From positions 62,001 through 126,000 of the forward strand of contig NZ_JBPPLZ010000001.1 of NCBI RefSeq assembly GCF_051535235.1: a stretch of 64,000 nucleotides of DNA, read 5' to 3'. The notes beneath the pieces were generated by a model. That model saw only the letters and a list, made by a program, of their open reading frames with translations. It was not told the origin of the DNA and searched no databases. Positions within the stretch are counted from its first letter, which is position 1; the number at the start of each line of letters is the position of its first letter. This document shows, one piece after another, positions 7,965-17,041 of the stretch. This DNA is from Nitrobacter sp051535235. GTDB lineage: Bacteria > Pseudomonadota > Alphaproteobacteria > Rhizobiales > Xanthobacteraceae. A program made the translations under genes and the position numbers.

Positions 7965-8171
7965 ATGAGCGAACACGAAACCGGCAGCGCGATCCGCGCC
8001 CTGTCGGCAAACGAACTCGATCTCGTATCGGGTGGCGCCGAAGCCCACATCGGGCCGGTGAGCATCTACACCTTCGAGAAGGGTTTCAGCGTCCAGGTCG
8101 GCAACGCCGGCATCTGGGTCGGTCCGGCCGGGGTTTCCTGGTGGGCCGGAAGCTCGGGCGGTCATACCTGA
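7965..8171 (+). CDS. Double-glycine leader peptide 2 (bacteriocin/RiPP-like precursor)
   Basis: 68-residue peptide whose leader IRALSANELDLVSGG parallels that of the first peptide (LRALNDVELEQVSGG). The 44-residue core after Gly-Gly is Gly-rich and amphipathic (VQVGNAGIWVGPAGVSWWAG), with no Cys. The ATG is preceded by GAGGAGAAG at a good distance, and a terminator closes the gene, so this is a real single-gene transcription unit. The two cores are unrelated to each other in sequence, which is typical for a shared secretion or maturation leader with different cargo. Confidence 0.72.
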   Translation: MSEHETGSAIRALSANELDLVSGGAEAHIGPVSIYTFEKGFSVQVGNAGIWVGPAGVSWWAGSSGGHT

Positions 8172-8220
8172 TCGAACATAAGCTGCCGGCTTCGAGTGCG
8201 AAGCCGTGCTGTTTCCGAGA

Positions 8221-8248
8221 ACCCGTCGGCTTGTCCGGCGGGTTTTTC
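8221..8248 (+). terminator. Rho-independent terminator after GG peptide 2
   Basis: ACCCGTCGG / CCGGCGGGT stem with a CTTGT loop (one G-T pair), running into TTTTTCTT. It also separates this gene from the convergent kinase. Confidence 0.8.
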
Positions 8249-8285
8249 TTGCGCTCGACCTGCGCTGCCGAGAATGATCTCAACC

Positions 8286-10190
8286 TCACTGGCACAGCTT
8301 GGCGAGCGCCTGGCTGAGTTCGTGAATGGCGTAAGGTTTCCGGAGGATCGGGAATTCGTTTTGACCGCAGGCGAGCGCCTCGCTGTAGCCCGTTGTCAAC
8401 AATATGGGCAGATCGGGACGCCTGGCGCGAAGAGCTTTGGCGAGACCGAGGCCATCCATCTTTCCGGGCATGACGATATCGCTGAAAACCAGGTCGATGC
8501 CCTCGCTCTCGATCTCCTTCAGCGCGGTCTCGGCATTGCTGGTGATGCGAACGCGATAGCCGAGCTCTTCGAGCAAGCCAGCGCTTGCAGTTGCAACGTC
8601 CGGATTGTCTTCGACGAGGAGGATGGTGTCGCTGGCGTCATCGAGCCGGCTTTGGGAGCGGTTCTCGACGTTCAACGTCCGGGCGCGCGGAAGATAGATC
8701 GTCACCACGGCGCCGCGACCGAGTTCGCTTTCGATGTCGATGCGGCCACCGGCCTGATGAGCGAAGCCGTGGACTTGCGACAGCCCGAGGCCGGTGCCCT
8801 TGCCGACCGGCTTGGTTGTGAAAAACGGATCGAACACCTTCGCCAGAATGTCGTTGGGAATGCCCTGGCCGGTATCCTCGACCGAAATCGCAACGGCGTG
8901 GCCTGTTTCCGGGTCGCATACGTTTTGCGCGCTGACGGTGACCCGCCCGCCCTCCGCCATGGCGTCGCGCGCGTTGATGACAAGGTTGAGCAGAGCTGTT
9001 TCGAATTCGGTCGTATCGACCGTAACCGGCCACACCTCGCCGGGCATGTCTATGTCCAGGACGATCGCGCCGCCGAGGCCGCTCCTGAGAACGTCGGCGA
9101 TCGAACGGATGCGGGCAGGAATATCGGTCGGCAAAGGGTTGAGGCTTTGGCGGCGGGAAAATGTCAGAAGCTGCCGCGTCAGAGCGGCCCCCCGCTGCAT
9201 TGCCGTCTCGATGGCCTGAACCGCGCGCTGCGCCTTCGGGTCGCCTTCCACGCGCGATTTCAGCGTCTGGATGTTTCCGCTCACGATCATCAGGAGGTTG
9301 TTGAAGTCGTGTGCGATGCCGCCGGTGAGTTGGCCGAGTGCGTCCATCTTCTGCGATTCCGCGAGCTGCCGCTGCACGCGCTCCAGCGTCTGCTGGGCCT
9401 CGCGCCGCTCGGTGATGTCGCGTGTGATCTTGGCGAAGCCGATAAGGCGTCCGGTATCGTCGCGGATTGCATCGATGACGACGCTCGCCCAGAAGAAAGA
9501 TCCGTCCTTGCGGACCCGCCAGCCTTCCTCGTCGTAGTGGCCCGTGGTGCTGGCAATGCGTAGCGCGCGGGCAGGCCGTCCGGCCGCACGGTCCGGTTCG
9601 GTGTAAAATTGCGAGAAATGCTGACCGATGATTTCATCGGGGCGGTAACCCTTGATGCGTTCGCCGCCGATGTTCCAGTTGGTGACGATGCCTTCCGGAT
9701 TGAGCATGAACAGCGCGTAGTCGCTTACGCCGCCGACGAGAAGGCGAAACTGATTTTCGCTCTCGGCCAGCGCGCTTTCGGCCTGGTTGCGCTGCGTGAT
9801 GTCGCGGGTGATTTTCGCAAAACCGATGAGGTCGCCATGTTGGTAAATGGCGTCGATGACGACCGATGCCATAAACTTTGTGCCGTCTTTGCGAACCAGC
9901 CAGCCTTCGGTGTCGAACTTGCCTGTTTGTCTCGCCGTTTCGAGCGCTTTCGCGGGAACGCCGGCGTCCCGCTCCTCGTGAGTATAGAGGTTGCTGAAAT
10001 GCCGGCCGACGGCCTCTTCAGCCTTATAGCCGGTGATGCGTTCCGCACCCGCGTTCCAGTTGGAAATGGTCCCGCCGGGATCGAGCATGTAGATCGCGTA
10101 GTCGATTACGCCTTCTACCAGAAGTCGGAACCCGCGCTCGCTTTCCAACAACGGTCCTGTGTTGTTGGCGCCTTTTGTCGTGTCCAGCAT
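8286..10190 (-). CDS. Hybrid histidine kinase with two PAS domains and receiver
   Basis: 634 residues, no membrane helix, so probably cytoplasmic. Two tandem PAS domains with PAC segments (about 22-140 and 147-270; the two are clear duplicates), a HisKA helix with the phospho-accepting His in GGIAHDFNNLL, an HATPase domain (DTGQGIPNDILAKVFDPFF, GKGTGLGLS), and a C-terminal receiver with the phospho-Asp in LVFSDIVMPG. Signal is unknown; PAS pairs of this type often bind small ligands or sense redox. No partner regulator lies next to it. Confidence 0.9.
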   Translation of the reverse strand: MLDTTKGANNTGPLLESERGFRLLVEGVIDYAIYMLDPGGTISNWNAGAERITGYKAEEAVGRHFSNLYTHEERDAGVPAKALETARQTGKFDTEGWLVRKDGTKFMASVVIDAIYQHGDLIGFAKITRDITQRNQAESALAESENQFRLLVGGVSDYALFMLNPEGIVTNWNIGGERIKGYRPDEIIGQHFSQFYTEPDRAAGRPARALRIASTTGHYDEEGWRVRKDGSFFWASVVIDAIRDDTGRLIGFAKITRDITERREAQQTLERVQRQLAESQKMDALGQLTGGIAHDFNNLLMIVSGNIQTLKSRVEGDPKAQRAVQAIETAMQRGAALTRQLLTFSRRQSLNPLPTDIPARIRSIADVLRSGLGGAIVLDIDMPGEVWPVTVDTTEFETALLNLVINARDAMAEGGRVTVSAQNVCDPETGHAVAISVEDTGQGIPNDILAKVFDPFFTTKPVGKGTGLGLSQVHGFAHQAGGRIDIESELGRGAVVTIYLPRARTLNVENRSQSRLDDASDTILLVEDNPDVATASAGLLEELGYRVRITSNAETALKEIESEGIDLVFSDIVMPGKMDGLGLAKALRARRPDLPILLTTGYSEALACGQNEFPILRKPYAIHELSQALAKLCQ

Positions 10191-10290
10191 TGAAACCCCG
10201 GGGTCCTCAGGAAAACATAACCGTCATCCCGACGTTAGGTTCCGGCCGGCCCGGACGTATCAAATGTTAATATGCCTGAGGCGAATTCGT

Positions 10291-10944
10291 TCACCTTGTT
10301 CCGGTGATGACGCCCTCGCGGCTCTTGATGACCTTGTAGTACGCCCACCATAGGTGCGCCGCCGCGCCGCGCAGGGGTCGCCACGGTTCTCCGAGCGGAA
10401 CCATCTGTTTCGGCGTGGGTCGCGCCGTCAGGCCGAGGCCGATCCTGATCGCCTCCTGAAGCGCGACGTCGCCGGCGGGCCAGGCATCGCCGTGGCCGAG
10501 GCAGAACAGCAGATAGACGTCCGCGGTCCAGGGCCCGATGCCGCGATGCCGGACCAGCGTGGCATGGGCGGCGTCGGCATCCTCCTCGGCCAGCACGTCG
10601 AGGTTGAGGCGCCCCACCGCGATCTCGCTGGCAAGCAGTTTCAGCGTGGCGATCTTCGCCGCCGACAGCCCCAGCCGGCCGAGACGGTCGGTGCGGGCTT
10701 TGCGGATGGCGTCGTGATGGAACGGCGCGTAGGCCGCACTGAGCCGACCCCAGATCGCGCCGGCGCTCGCGGTGGACAGTTGCTGGCCGCAGACGATCGC
10801 GGCGAGACCTTCGAAACCCGGCTCGCGCCGCCGCAGTACGGGAAGCCCGGTGCGGTCCAGAATGGGCGTCAGCCGCGGATCCTGCTTCACCAGCGCGATG
10901 ATTGCCTCATTGAGATCGGACTGGGTTTGCAGGTGAACGGTCAT
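10291..10944 (-). CDS. DNA-3-methyladenine glycosylase, AlkA type
   Basis: 217-residue base-excision DNA repair enzyme that removes alkylated purines. Helix-hairpin-helix GPD motif: RHRGIGPWTADVYLLFCLGH followed by the catalytic Asp in GDVALQ. It lacks the N-terminal domain of E. coli AlkA, as expected for the shorter HhH-GPD proteins of this length. I placed the start at the Met of MTVHLQTQSDLNE because the upstream in-frame extension is low-complexity Arg/Pro-rich and not conserved-looking. It is divergent from gluQ with about 116 bases between them. Confidence 0.85.
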   Translation of the reverse strand: MTVHLQTQSDLNEAIIALVKQDPRLTPILDRTGLPVLRRREPGFEGLAAIVCGQQLSTASAGAIWGRLSAAYAPFHHDAIRKARTDRLGRLGLSAAKIATLKLLASEIAVGRLNLDVLAEEDADAAHATLVRHRGIGPWTADVYLLFCLGHGDAWPAGDVALQEAIRIGLGLTARPTPKQMVPLGEPWRPLRGAAAHLWWAYYKVIKSREGVITGTR

Positions 10945-11060
10945 GGTTCGTCTTGATGGTGCGTCATGGCCGGGCTTGTCCCGGCCGTCCACGTTTTGCA
11001 ACATATCCGTTCGTCGAGCGATGCGGCCGTGACGAATAACGTGTTGAGCAAAGCCAGAAC

Positions 11061-11933
11061 ATGTCGCCACCCGTTTTCCGTTTTGCGCCGTCACCGAACG
11101 GCTTTCTGCATCTCGGGCACGCCTGTTCGGCGCTGCTGAATTTCGATGCCGCGCAACGGGTCGGGGGACGGTTTCTGCTGCGGATCGAGGACATCGACCC
11201 GACCCGCTGCCGGGCCGAATTCGAAGCGGCGATCCATGAGGACCTCGGCTGGCTCGGGATAACCTGGGAGACGCCGGTTCGGCGGCAGTCGGACCATCTT
11301 GCCGACTATCGGACGGCGCTCGACCGGCTGGCCGCGCTCGGGTTGCTCTATCCGAGTTTTGAGAGCCGCGGCGAGATTGCAGCCCTGGTGAAGGTGCGCG
11401 AGGCGGAGGGGATTTGGCCGCGCGATCCCGACGGCGCGCCGCTCTATCCGGGCGCGGCAAAGTCGCTTCCCGCCGGCGAGCGGGAACGGCGGCTGCGAGC
11501 CGGCGCGCCGTTCGCGCTGCGGCTGGACATGGACGCGGCCTGCCGGCTTGCCGGCGATCTCACATGGACCGAGCACGGCTCCGGTCCCGCTGGCGAGACC
11601 GGCGAGATCGTTGCGTCGCCAAAGGTCTGGGGCGACGTCATCCTCGCGCGCAAGGACACGCCGACCAGCTATCATTTGTCGGTGGTGATCGACGACGCCC
11701 TGCAGGGCGTCACCAACGTCGTGCGCGGGCAGGACCTGTTCCAGTCCACCGCCGTGCACCGGCTGCTGCAAAGGATCCTCGACCTGCCGCAGCCGGTCTA
11801 TCGCCATCATGATCTGATCCGCGACAGCGCGGGGAAGAAACTGTCCAAATCGTCCCGGGCGATCGGCCTGCGGGAATTGCGCGCCGGGGGCATGACGGCC
11901 GATGGCGTCAGGAGACTCATCGGCCTGCTCTGA
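11061..11933 (+). CDS. gluQ: Glutamyl-Q tRNA(Asp) synthetase
   Basis: 290-residue paralogue of the glutamyl-tRNA synthetase catalytic domain that attaches glutamate to queuosine in tRNA(Asp). The class I signature is present as FRFAPSPNGFLHLGHA (HIGH equivalent HLGH) and the KMSKS equivalent is KKLSKS near the C-terminus; the anticodon domain is absent, as usual. The Cys cluster that binds zinc in the E. coli enzyme is missing: the matching stretch reads LLYPSFESRGEI. Many alphaproteobacterial members lack it, so activity is likely kept. Confidence 0.9.
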   Translation: MSPPVFRFAPSPNGFLHLGHACSALLNFDAAQRVGGRFLLRIEDIDPTRCRAEFEAAIHEDLGWLGITWETPVRRQSDHLADYRTALDRLAALGLLYPSFESRGEIAALVKVREAEGIWPRDPDGAPLYPGAAKSLPAGERERRLRAGAPFALRLDMDAACRLAGDLTWTEHGSGPAGETGEIVASPKVWGDVILARKDTPTSYHLSVVIDDALQGVTNVVRGQDLFQSTAVHRLLQRILDLPQPVYRHHDLIRDSAGKKLSKSSRAIGLRELRAGGMTADGVRRLIGLL

Positions 11934-12034
11934 AATTGCCGCAACGCCGCAATACTTGCTTGGATTCAAAACGCCCGCCCGCGTGACTCCAGCGCCCGGG
12001 CCGTGGCATGCTGGCGTGGGCGGGGGAGGACATC

Positions 12035-13294
12035 ATGGCGCCGACATCGCGCGCGTCGCGCAAGCTCAAGTCGCGCAAGCCTGAAAAACGGCCGGCAAAA
12101 ACACGCGATCCGAAGAAGGCTTTGAGCCCCGCGAAGGCGAAGCAACCGTCTGCGCAATCGTCCCATATCGTCGAGACCGCGCTGGCGGCGTTCGCACATG
12201 AGGTGCGCACGCCGCTCACCGGAATCCTCGCCGTCAGCGATCTGCTCGCCACCTCCGATCTCGGCGAGCGCGAACGGCGCTGGGTCGAGACCATCAAGGC
12301 CAGCGCTGATCATCTCGCCAGTCTGGCGACGCTGTTCGTCGATGCTGCGCGAAGCCGTCAGTCCGCGCCGGGAGGGCGGCAGGACTTCTTCGACCTGCGC
12401 GCGCTGGCGCGCAATGCCGGCGATTCGCTCGCCGGCCGCGCCACCGCCAAGGGCTTGCGTTCGGCGGTCGAGATTTCCGACGACCTGCCGGCGTTCGTGA
12501 CCGGCGATCCGGTTCGCCTGCGCGCGGCGCTGGAGAATCTGATCGACAATGCCGTCAAGTTCACCGAGCAGGGCGATGTCGTGCTCAAGGCCACGGCGTC
12601 GCAGCATCCCAAGGGAAAAATCGGGGTGACCTTTGTCGTGTCCGATAGCGGCATCGGCCTGTCGCTCGCCGAGATCAAACGGTTGTTTCGGCCGTTCTCG
12701 CAGGCCAACGTCTCCATTGCGTCGCGTTTCGGCGGCGCCGGCCTCGGGCTCTCCTCGGTGAAGCAACTGGCCCGCGCGATGGGCGGAGACGTAACAGTGA
12801 CGCAACGGCGCGGCGGCGGCACCACGTTCACGTTCACGGTACTGCTGACGCCGGCGAAGGAGCCGGCGACGATCCACTCCGGCGACGATCCCGATACGGC
12901 ATTGGTTCCTTCGGACGGACTGCGAATTCTCGGCGTCGAGGACAATCCGTTCGGCCGCGTGGTGCTCAACGCAATCCTCACCGAACTCGGCCATCAGGCC
13001 GAATTCGTGGGACGAGGGGAGGACGCGGTCGGGCGCATCGCGCAAGGGGGCTTCGATGCGGTGCTGATGGACATGGTGCTGCCCGGCATCAGCGGGATCG
13101 AATCGATCAGGCGCATCCGGGCCCTTGATGCGCCGCCGGGGCGCGTCGCCATCATCGGCGTCTCGGGCAGAAGCGACGACGAGGCGGCGTCGCGCGCGGC
13201 CGGTGGTGACGCGTTTCTTGTCAAACCTGTTTCTCCGCGGGCCCTAGCGACTGCGCTGCTTGAAGCGAAACGCCGCGCGGTAGCCGCGACTTGA
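12035..13294 (+). CDS. Hybrid sensor histidine kinase with receiver
   Basis: 419 residues. Basic low-complexity N-terminus (about 1-45, Lys/Arg-rich), HisKA with His in FAHEVRTPLTG, HATPase (NLIDNAVKFTEQ; SDSGIGLSLAEIKRLFRPF; GGAGLGLSSV), then a receiver (phospho-Asp in VLMDMVLPGI). No membrane helix. The ATG at 12035 has a strong GGGGGAGGA upstream; an ATG 27 bases earlier is in frame but lacks such a site. Its last 74 bases overlap the convergent BrkB-type gene, so the two transcripts are antisense at their ends. Confidence 0.85.
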   Translation: MAPTSRASRKLKSRKPEKRPAKTRDPKKALSPAKAKQPSAQSSHIVETALAAFAHEVRTPLTGILAVSDLLATSDLGERERRWVETIKASADHLASLATLFVDAARSRQSAPGGRQDFFDLRALARNAGDSLAGRATAKGLRSAVEISDDLPAFVTGDPVRLRAALENLIDNAVKFTEQGDVVLKATASQHPKGKIGVTFVVSDSGIGLSLAEIKRLFRPFSQANVSIASRFGGAGLGLSSVKQLARAMGGDVTVTQRRGGGTTFTFTVLLTPAKEPATIHSGDDPDTALVPSDGLRILGVEDNPFGRVVLNAILTELGHQAEFVGRGEDAVGRIAQGGFDAVLMDMVLPGISGIESIRRIRALDAPPGRVAIIGVSGRSDDEAASRAAGGDAFLVKPVSPRALATALLEAKRRAVAAT

Positions 13295-14114
13295 TGATCG
13301 CCGCGTTCAATTCGCCGCCGAACACGAAGATCGCGGCGATGAAGTAGAGAAACACCAGCGCGATGACGACCGAGGCCAGGCCCGCATACATCGTCACGTA
13401 GTTGTTGGCGAAGCGCGCAAGGTAAAGGCCGAAGCCGACGCCCGACACCAGCGACGCCAGCATGGTGAAGACGATGCCGGGGATGATCTGAAGGAAGGAC
13501 CGTCGGCCCGCCGGCAACCACGCGTGCAGGATCACGAGCGCGATGAACATCGCAAGCACGGTGATGCCGTAGCGGGCGATGTTGAGCAGGCTTTCATTCG
13601 ATTCGACGATCAGCGGGACATGACGCTTGGCGGCGGCGATGATCAGTGGACCAAGCACGATCAGGAACGCGGTCGCCAGCGCCGCCACCGCGGCGACCAG
13701 CGTGTAGCCGATCGATTCCAGCCGCAGCCAGTACCAGCGGCGCTGCTCGATCACCGCATAGGCGCGGTTGAGCGCCACTCTCAGGCTTTCGACGCCGTTC
13801 GACGCGAAATAGACCGCCAATACGGCGCCCACCGTCAACGCGTCGCCGCGCGTCGTCGTCAGCACGTCATGGATTTCGCCGGACAATGCATTGGCGACCT
13901 GATCCGGCCAGATCTGGAGCATCAATTCCGCCGCCTGGTCGGCAAGCTCCTTGGATCCGAAGAAGCCCGCCAGCGACGTCAGGACGATCAGAAACGGAAA
14001 CAGCGCCATCAGCGCGGATAGCGCGATATGGCTTGCGATCGCCCAGCCGTCGTCGGCAAGAAACGTGTAGAAGGCGTCCATTCCGATCCTGTAGGCGTAG
14101 CGGATTTGTCTCAC
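13221..14114 (-). CDS. YihY/BrkB-family inner-membrane protein
   Basis: 297 residues with six hydrophobic helices and the family-typical N-terminal segment (ASHIALSALMALFPFLIVLTSLAGFFG). Once annotated as RNase BN, the family has no proven nuclease role and is now described only as a membrane protein, sometimes tied to serum resistance. The C-terminus is coded in sequence that overlaps the end of the convergent kinase. Confidence 0.85.
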   Translation of the reverse strand: MRQIRYAYRIGMDAFYTFLADDGWAIASHIALSALMALFPFLIVLTSLAGFFGSKELADQAAELMLQIWPDQVANALSGEIHDVLTTTRGDALTVGAVLAVYFASNGVESLRVALNRAYAVIEQRRWYWLRLESIGYTLVAAVAALATAFLIVLGPLIIAAAKRHVPLIVESNESLLNIARYGITVLAMFIALVILHAWLPAGRRSFLQIIPGIVFTMLASLVSGVGFGLYLARFANNYVTMYAGLASVVIALVFLYFIAAIFVFGGELNAAIIKSRLPRGVSLQAAQSLGPAEKQV

Positions 14115-14258
14115 GTTTCACCTGGTCAAGGTCGGACGGCGCTTCGTCGACACCGGTTACTATCTGATATCAATACATAAAAAGCCAGAACGTTGCGCCG
14201 GCGCCGAATTCTTCGCGAGGCAATGGCGCAGCCGCGGTCGCGGTGTTATGTATACGTC

Positions 14259-14453
14259 ATGACGATATTCCTGAGCATGGTTTTGGTGCCGGTAGCGGTG
14301 GCCTCGGTCGCCGCCGTATTGCTGATGGGCCTGGTCAACATGATGCGCGGCGGCAGTCCCAACCGCTCGCAGAAACTGATGCGGATGCGGGTTTTCCTGC
14401 AGTTCGTTGCGATCGTCATCACCATGGTGACGATCTGGGTGATGGGACAGTGA
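14259..14453 (+). CDS. Small twin-transmembrane protein (HIG1-like)
   Basis: 64 residues: two membrane helices (MTIFLSMVLVPVAVASVAAV and FLQFVAIVITMVTIWVMG) joined by a basic loop NRSQKLMRMRV, which resembles the loop of bacterial HIG1-like twin-helix proteins. It sits 29 bases before the adenosyltransferase gene and near etfBA; I recall the same neighbours in other Rhizobiales. HIG1 proteins in mitochondria assist respiratory complexes, but no function is established for these bacterial forms. An in-frame ATG 66 bases upstream would add a basic extension with no supporting features. Confidence 0.7.
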   Translation: MTIFLSMVLVPVAVASVAAVLLMGLVNMMRGGSPNRSQKLMRMRVFLQFVAIVITMVTIWVMGQ

Positions 14454-14482
14454 CGGATTGATAGCCCGCAAGGGCAGGATCG

Positions 14483-15055
14483 ATGGTCGTTCTCAATCGC
14501 ATCTACACCCGTACCGGCGACGACGGCACCACCGCACTCGGCACCGGTGAGCGCCGCCCGAAATACGATCTCCGCGTCGGCGCCTACGGAACCGTCGATG
14601 AAACCAACGCCGCCATCGGCGTGGTCCGACTTCATCTTGCCGGCGCACCCGATCTGGACGGGATGCTGGGACGCATCCAGAACGATCTCTTCGACCTGGG
14701 TGCCGACCTTGCAGTGCCCCAGCGCGAGGGCAAGGCGGAACGGCTTCGCGTGGTGTCCAGCCAGGTGGTGCGTCTGGAGAATGATATCGACAACCTCAAT
14801 GCCGGCCTTGCCGAACTGACGTCGTTCGTGCTGCCGGGAGGGACCTCGGCCGCGGCCTATCTGCATCTGGCGCGAACCATTTGCCGTCGCGCCGAACGCA
14901 TCATGGTGGAACTCGCATCGCAGCCCGGCGAGCCGGTCAACGATGCCGCGGTCCAATACATGAACCGGTTGTCGGATTTTCTGTTCGTGGCCAGCCGGTT
15001 TATGAATGACAAGGGCGCGCGCGACGTGCTCTGGGTGCCCGGTCAAAACAGATAA
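14483..15055 (+). CDS. Cob(I)yrinic acid a,c-diamide adenosyltransferase, PduO type
   Basis: 190 residues. Makes adenosylcobalamin by moving the 5'-deoxyadenosyl group of ATP to cob(I)alamin species. The N-terminal ATP loop is YTRTGDDGTTALGTGERRPKYD and the C-terminal signature is YMNRLSDFLFVASRFMN, both standard for PduO/ATR enzymes. It probably supplies cofactor for B12-dependent mutases or reductases elsewhere. Start site is the ATG after a short gap from the upstream small membrane protein gene. Confidence 0.92.
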   Translation: MVVLNRIYTRTGDDGTTALGTGERRPKYDLRVGAYGTVDETNAAIGVVRLHLAGAPDLDGMLGRIQNDLFDLGADLAVPQREGKAERLRVVSSQVVRLENDIDNLNAGLAELTSFVLPGGTSAAAYLHLARTICRRAERIMVELASQPGEPVNDAAVQYMNRLSDFLFVASRFMNDKGARDVLWVPGQNR

Positions 15056-15244
15056 CTTTATTGTGGTGACGCGAGGCGGATCGATCCCCTCGTCAAGTCC
15101 GAGAACGTGCTTCGCGCGAAAACGTTACAGGGACTGCGATTTTTGGCCTTCCTGCGTTGACCGCCGGAAACGGGACCTTTAGGTTCCGCGCCGAAGCTCA
15201 CACTCCCAGTTGATCCAGCCAAAGCTCGGTTCGAGAGAGGGTCG

Positions 15245-15994
15245 ATGAAGATTCTGGTGCCGGTCAAGCGGGTTGTCGATTTCAACGTGCAGATCCGGGT
15301 CAAAAGCGACGGGTCTGGCGTCGACATAGCCAAAGCCAAGATGTCGATGAATCCGTTCGACGAAATCGCGATCGAGGAAGCTCTGCGCCTTCAAGAAGCC
15401 GGCAAGGCGAGCGAGGTCGTGCTGGTGTCGATCGGGCCCGCTCAAGCCGCGGAAACGATCCGTACCGGTCTCTCCATGGGCGCCGACCGCGGCATCCTGG
15501 TCAGATCCGAGGCGCCGGTCGAACCGCTGGCGGTTGCAAAGATTCTCAGGGCCGTTGTTGAAGAGGAAGGCCCCGGTCTGATCATTCTCGGCAAGCAGGC
15601 CATCGATGACGATTCAAACCAGACCGGCCAGATGCTGGCGGGGCTGCTCGGATGGGCGCAGGCGACCTTCGCGTCGAAGCTTGAAGTCGAAGGGGCCTAT
15701 TTCAAGGTGACGCGCGAAGTCGACGGCGGTCTGCAGACGGTCCGCCTCAAAGCGCCGGCGATCGTGACCACGGACCTGCGGCTCAACGAGCCGCGCTATG
15801 CCAGCCTTCCGAACATCATGAAGGCGAAGAAGAAGCCGATCGTGGAGAGGGCCGCCGAACTGTACGGCGTCGATCTCGCGCCGCGCCTCGAAGTCCTCAG
15901 GACAACCGAACCTCCGGGCCGCAAGGCGGGCGTCAAGGTCAAGGACGTCGCCGAACTGGTGTCCAGGCTCAGGAACGAAGCCGGGGTGATCTGA
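15245..15994 (+). CDS. etfB: Electron transfer flavoprotein, beta subunit
   Basis: 249 residues, full length. MKILVPVKRVVDFNVQIRVK and the AMP/FAD region around IDDDSNQTGQMLAG are typical. With EtfA it forms a soluble FAD-AMP heterodimer that carries electrons from acyl-CoA and related dehydrogenases to the membrane ETF:quinone oxidoreductase. GAGAGGG lies just before the ATG. Its stop codon shares one base with the start of etfA, so the subunits are coupled. Confidence 0.95.
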   Translation: MKILVPVKRVVDFNVQIRVKSDGSGVDIAKAKMSMNPFDEIAIEEALRLQEAGKASEVVLVSIGPAQAAETIRTGLSMGADRGILVRSEAPVEPLAVAKILRAVVEEEGPGLIILGKQAIDDDSNQTGQMLAGLLGWAQATFASKLEVEGAYFKVTREVDGGLQTVRLKAPAIVTTDLRLNEPRYASLPNIMKAKKKPIVERAAELYGVDLAPRLEVLRTTEPPGRKAGVKVKDVAELVSRLRNEAGVI

Positions 15995-16938
15995 TGACCA
16001 CGTTGCTGCTTGCCGAACACGACCACGCTTCGCTGAAGGATGTGACCAACAAGGCGCTGACCGCGGCCGCCGAGCTTGGCGCGCCGGTCGACGTGCTCGT
16101 CGCCGGTGAAAACGCCAGGGGCGCCGCCGAGGCGGCCGCGAAACTGAGCGGGGTCGCGAAAGTGCTGCTCGCGGACGACCCGGCCTACGCCCACGATCTC
16201 GCCGAGCCGCTCGCCGCGCTGATCCGCACGCTGGCGCCGGGCTACGATGCGTTCGTCGCGCCGGCGACGTCGCGCTTCAAGAACGTGATGCCGCGCGTTG
16301 CGGCGCTGCTCGACGTGATGCAGATTTCCGAAATCATCAAGGTGGTCGCGCCCGATACGTTCGAGCGGCCGATCTATGCCGGCAACGCGATCCAGACGGT
16401 CAGGTCCAGGGACGCCAAGAAGGTCATCACGGTTCGGAGCTCGACTTTCGCGGCGACCGCCGAAGGCGGCAGTGCTCCGGTGGAGGCCATTGCCGCGGTC
16501 GCAGATCCGGGTCTTTCGACTTTCGTCGGCGAGCGCGTCGCCAGAAACAATCGCCCGGAGCTGGCTTCGGCCCGGATCATCGTCTCCGGTGGCCGCGGAA
16601 TGCGGAGCAGCGCCAACTTCGCCAAGTATATCGAGCCGCTGGCGGACAGGCTCGGCGCCGGCGTCGGTGCGTCGCGTGCGGCGGTGGATTCAGGCTTCGC
16701 GCCGAACGATTGGCAGGTCGGCCAGACCGGCAAGGTCGTGGCGCCGGAGCTTTACATCGCCATCGGTATTTCCGGAGCGATCCAGCATCTCGCCGGCATG
16801 AAGGACTCCAAGGTGATCGTCGCGATCAACAAGGACGCGGATGCTCCGATTTTCCAGGTTGCGGATTACGGCCTGGTGGCCGACTTGTATGAGGCGGTCC
16901 CCGAACTCACCGAACAACTGGGTAAGCTCGGCCGCTGA
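15994..16938 (+). CDS. etfA: Electron transfer flavoprotein, alpha subunit
   Basis: 314 residues. The C-terminal FAD domain is clear: VSGGRGMRS, GASRAAVDSGFAPNDWQVGQTGK, APELYIAIGISGAIQHLAGM and INKDADAPIFQVADYGLV. Operon with etfB (one-base overlap). The 3-hydroxyacyl-CoA dehydrogenase that follows about 100 bases on supports a role in fatty-acid or butanoyl-CoA oxidation. Confidence 0.96.
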   Translation: MTTLLLAEHDHASLKDVTNKALTAAAELGAPVDVLVAGENARGAAEAAAKLSGVAKVLLADDPAYAHDLAEPLAALIRTLAPGYDAFVAPATSRFKNVMPRVAALLDVMQISEIIKVVAPDTFERPIYAGNAIQTVRSRDAKKVITVRSSTFAATAEGGSAPVEAIAAVADPGLSTFVGERVARNNRPELASARIIVSGGRGMRSSANFAKYIEPLADRLGAGVGASRAAVDSGFAPNDWQVGQTGKVVAPELYIAIGISGAIQHLAGMKDSKVIVAINKDADAPIFQVADYGLVADLYEAVPELTEQLGKLGR

Positions 16939-17041
16939 CGATCCTAAAGAATGCCCGCGAGGCAACGGACATCGGCGGGTGTTTGTGCAAGAATGGGGCG
17001 AACCGAAGTCTGCACGGTTCAGGACCCGGTGAGATGACAAG

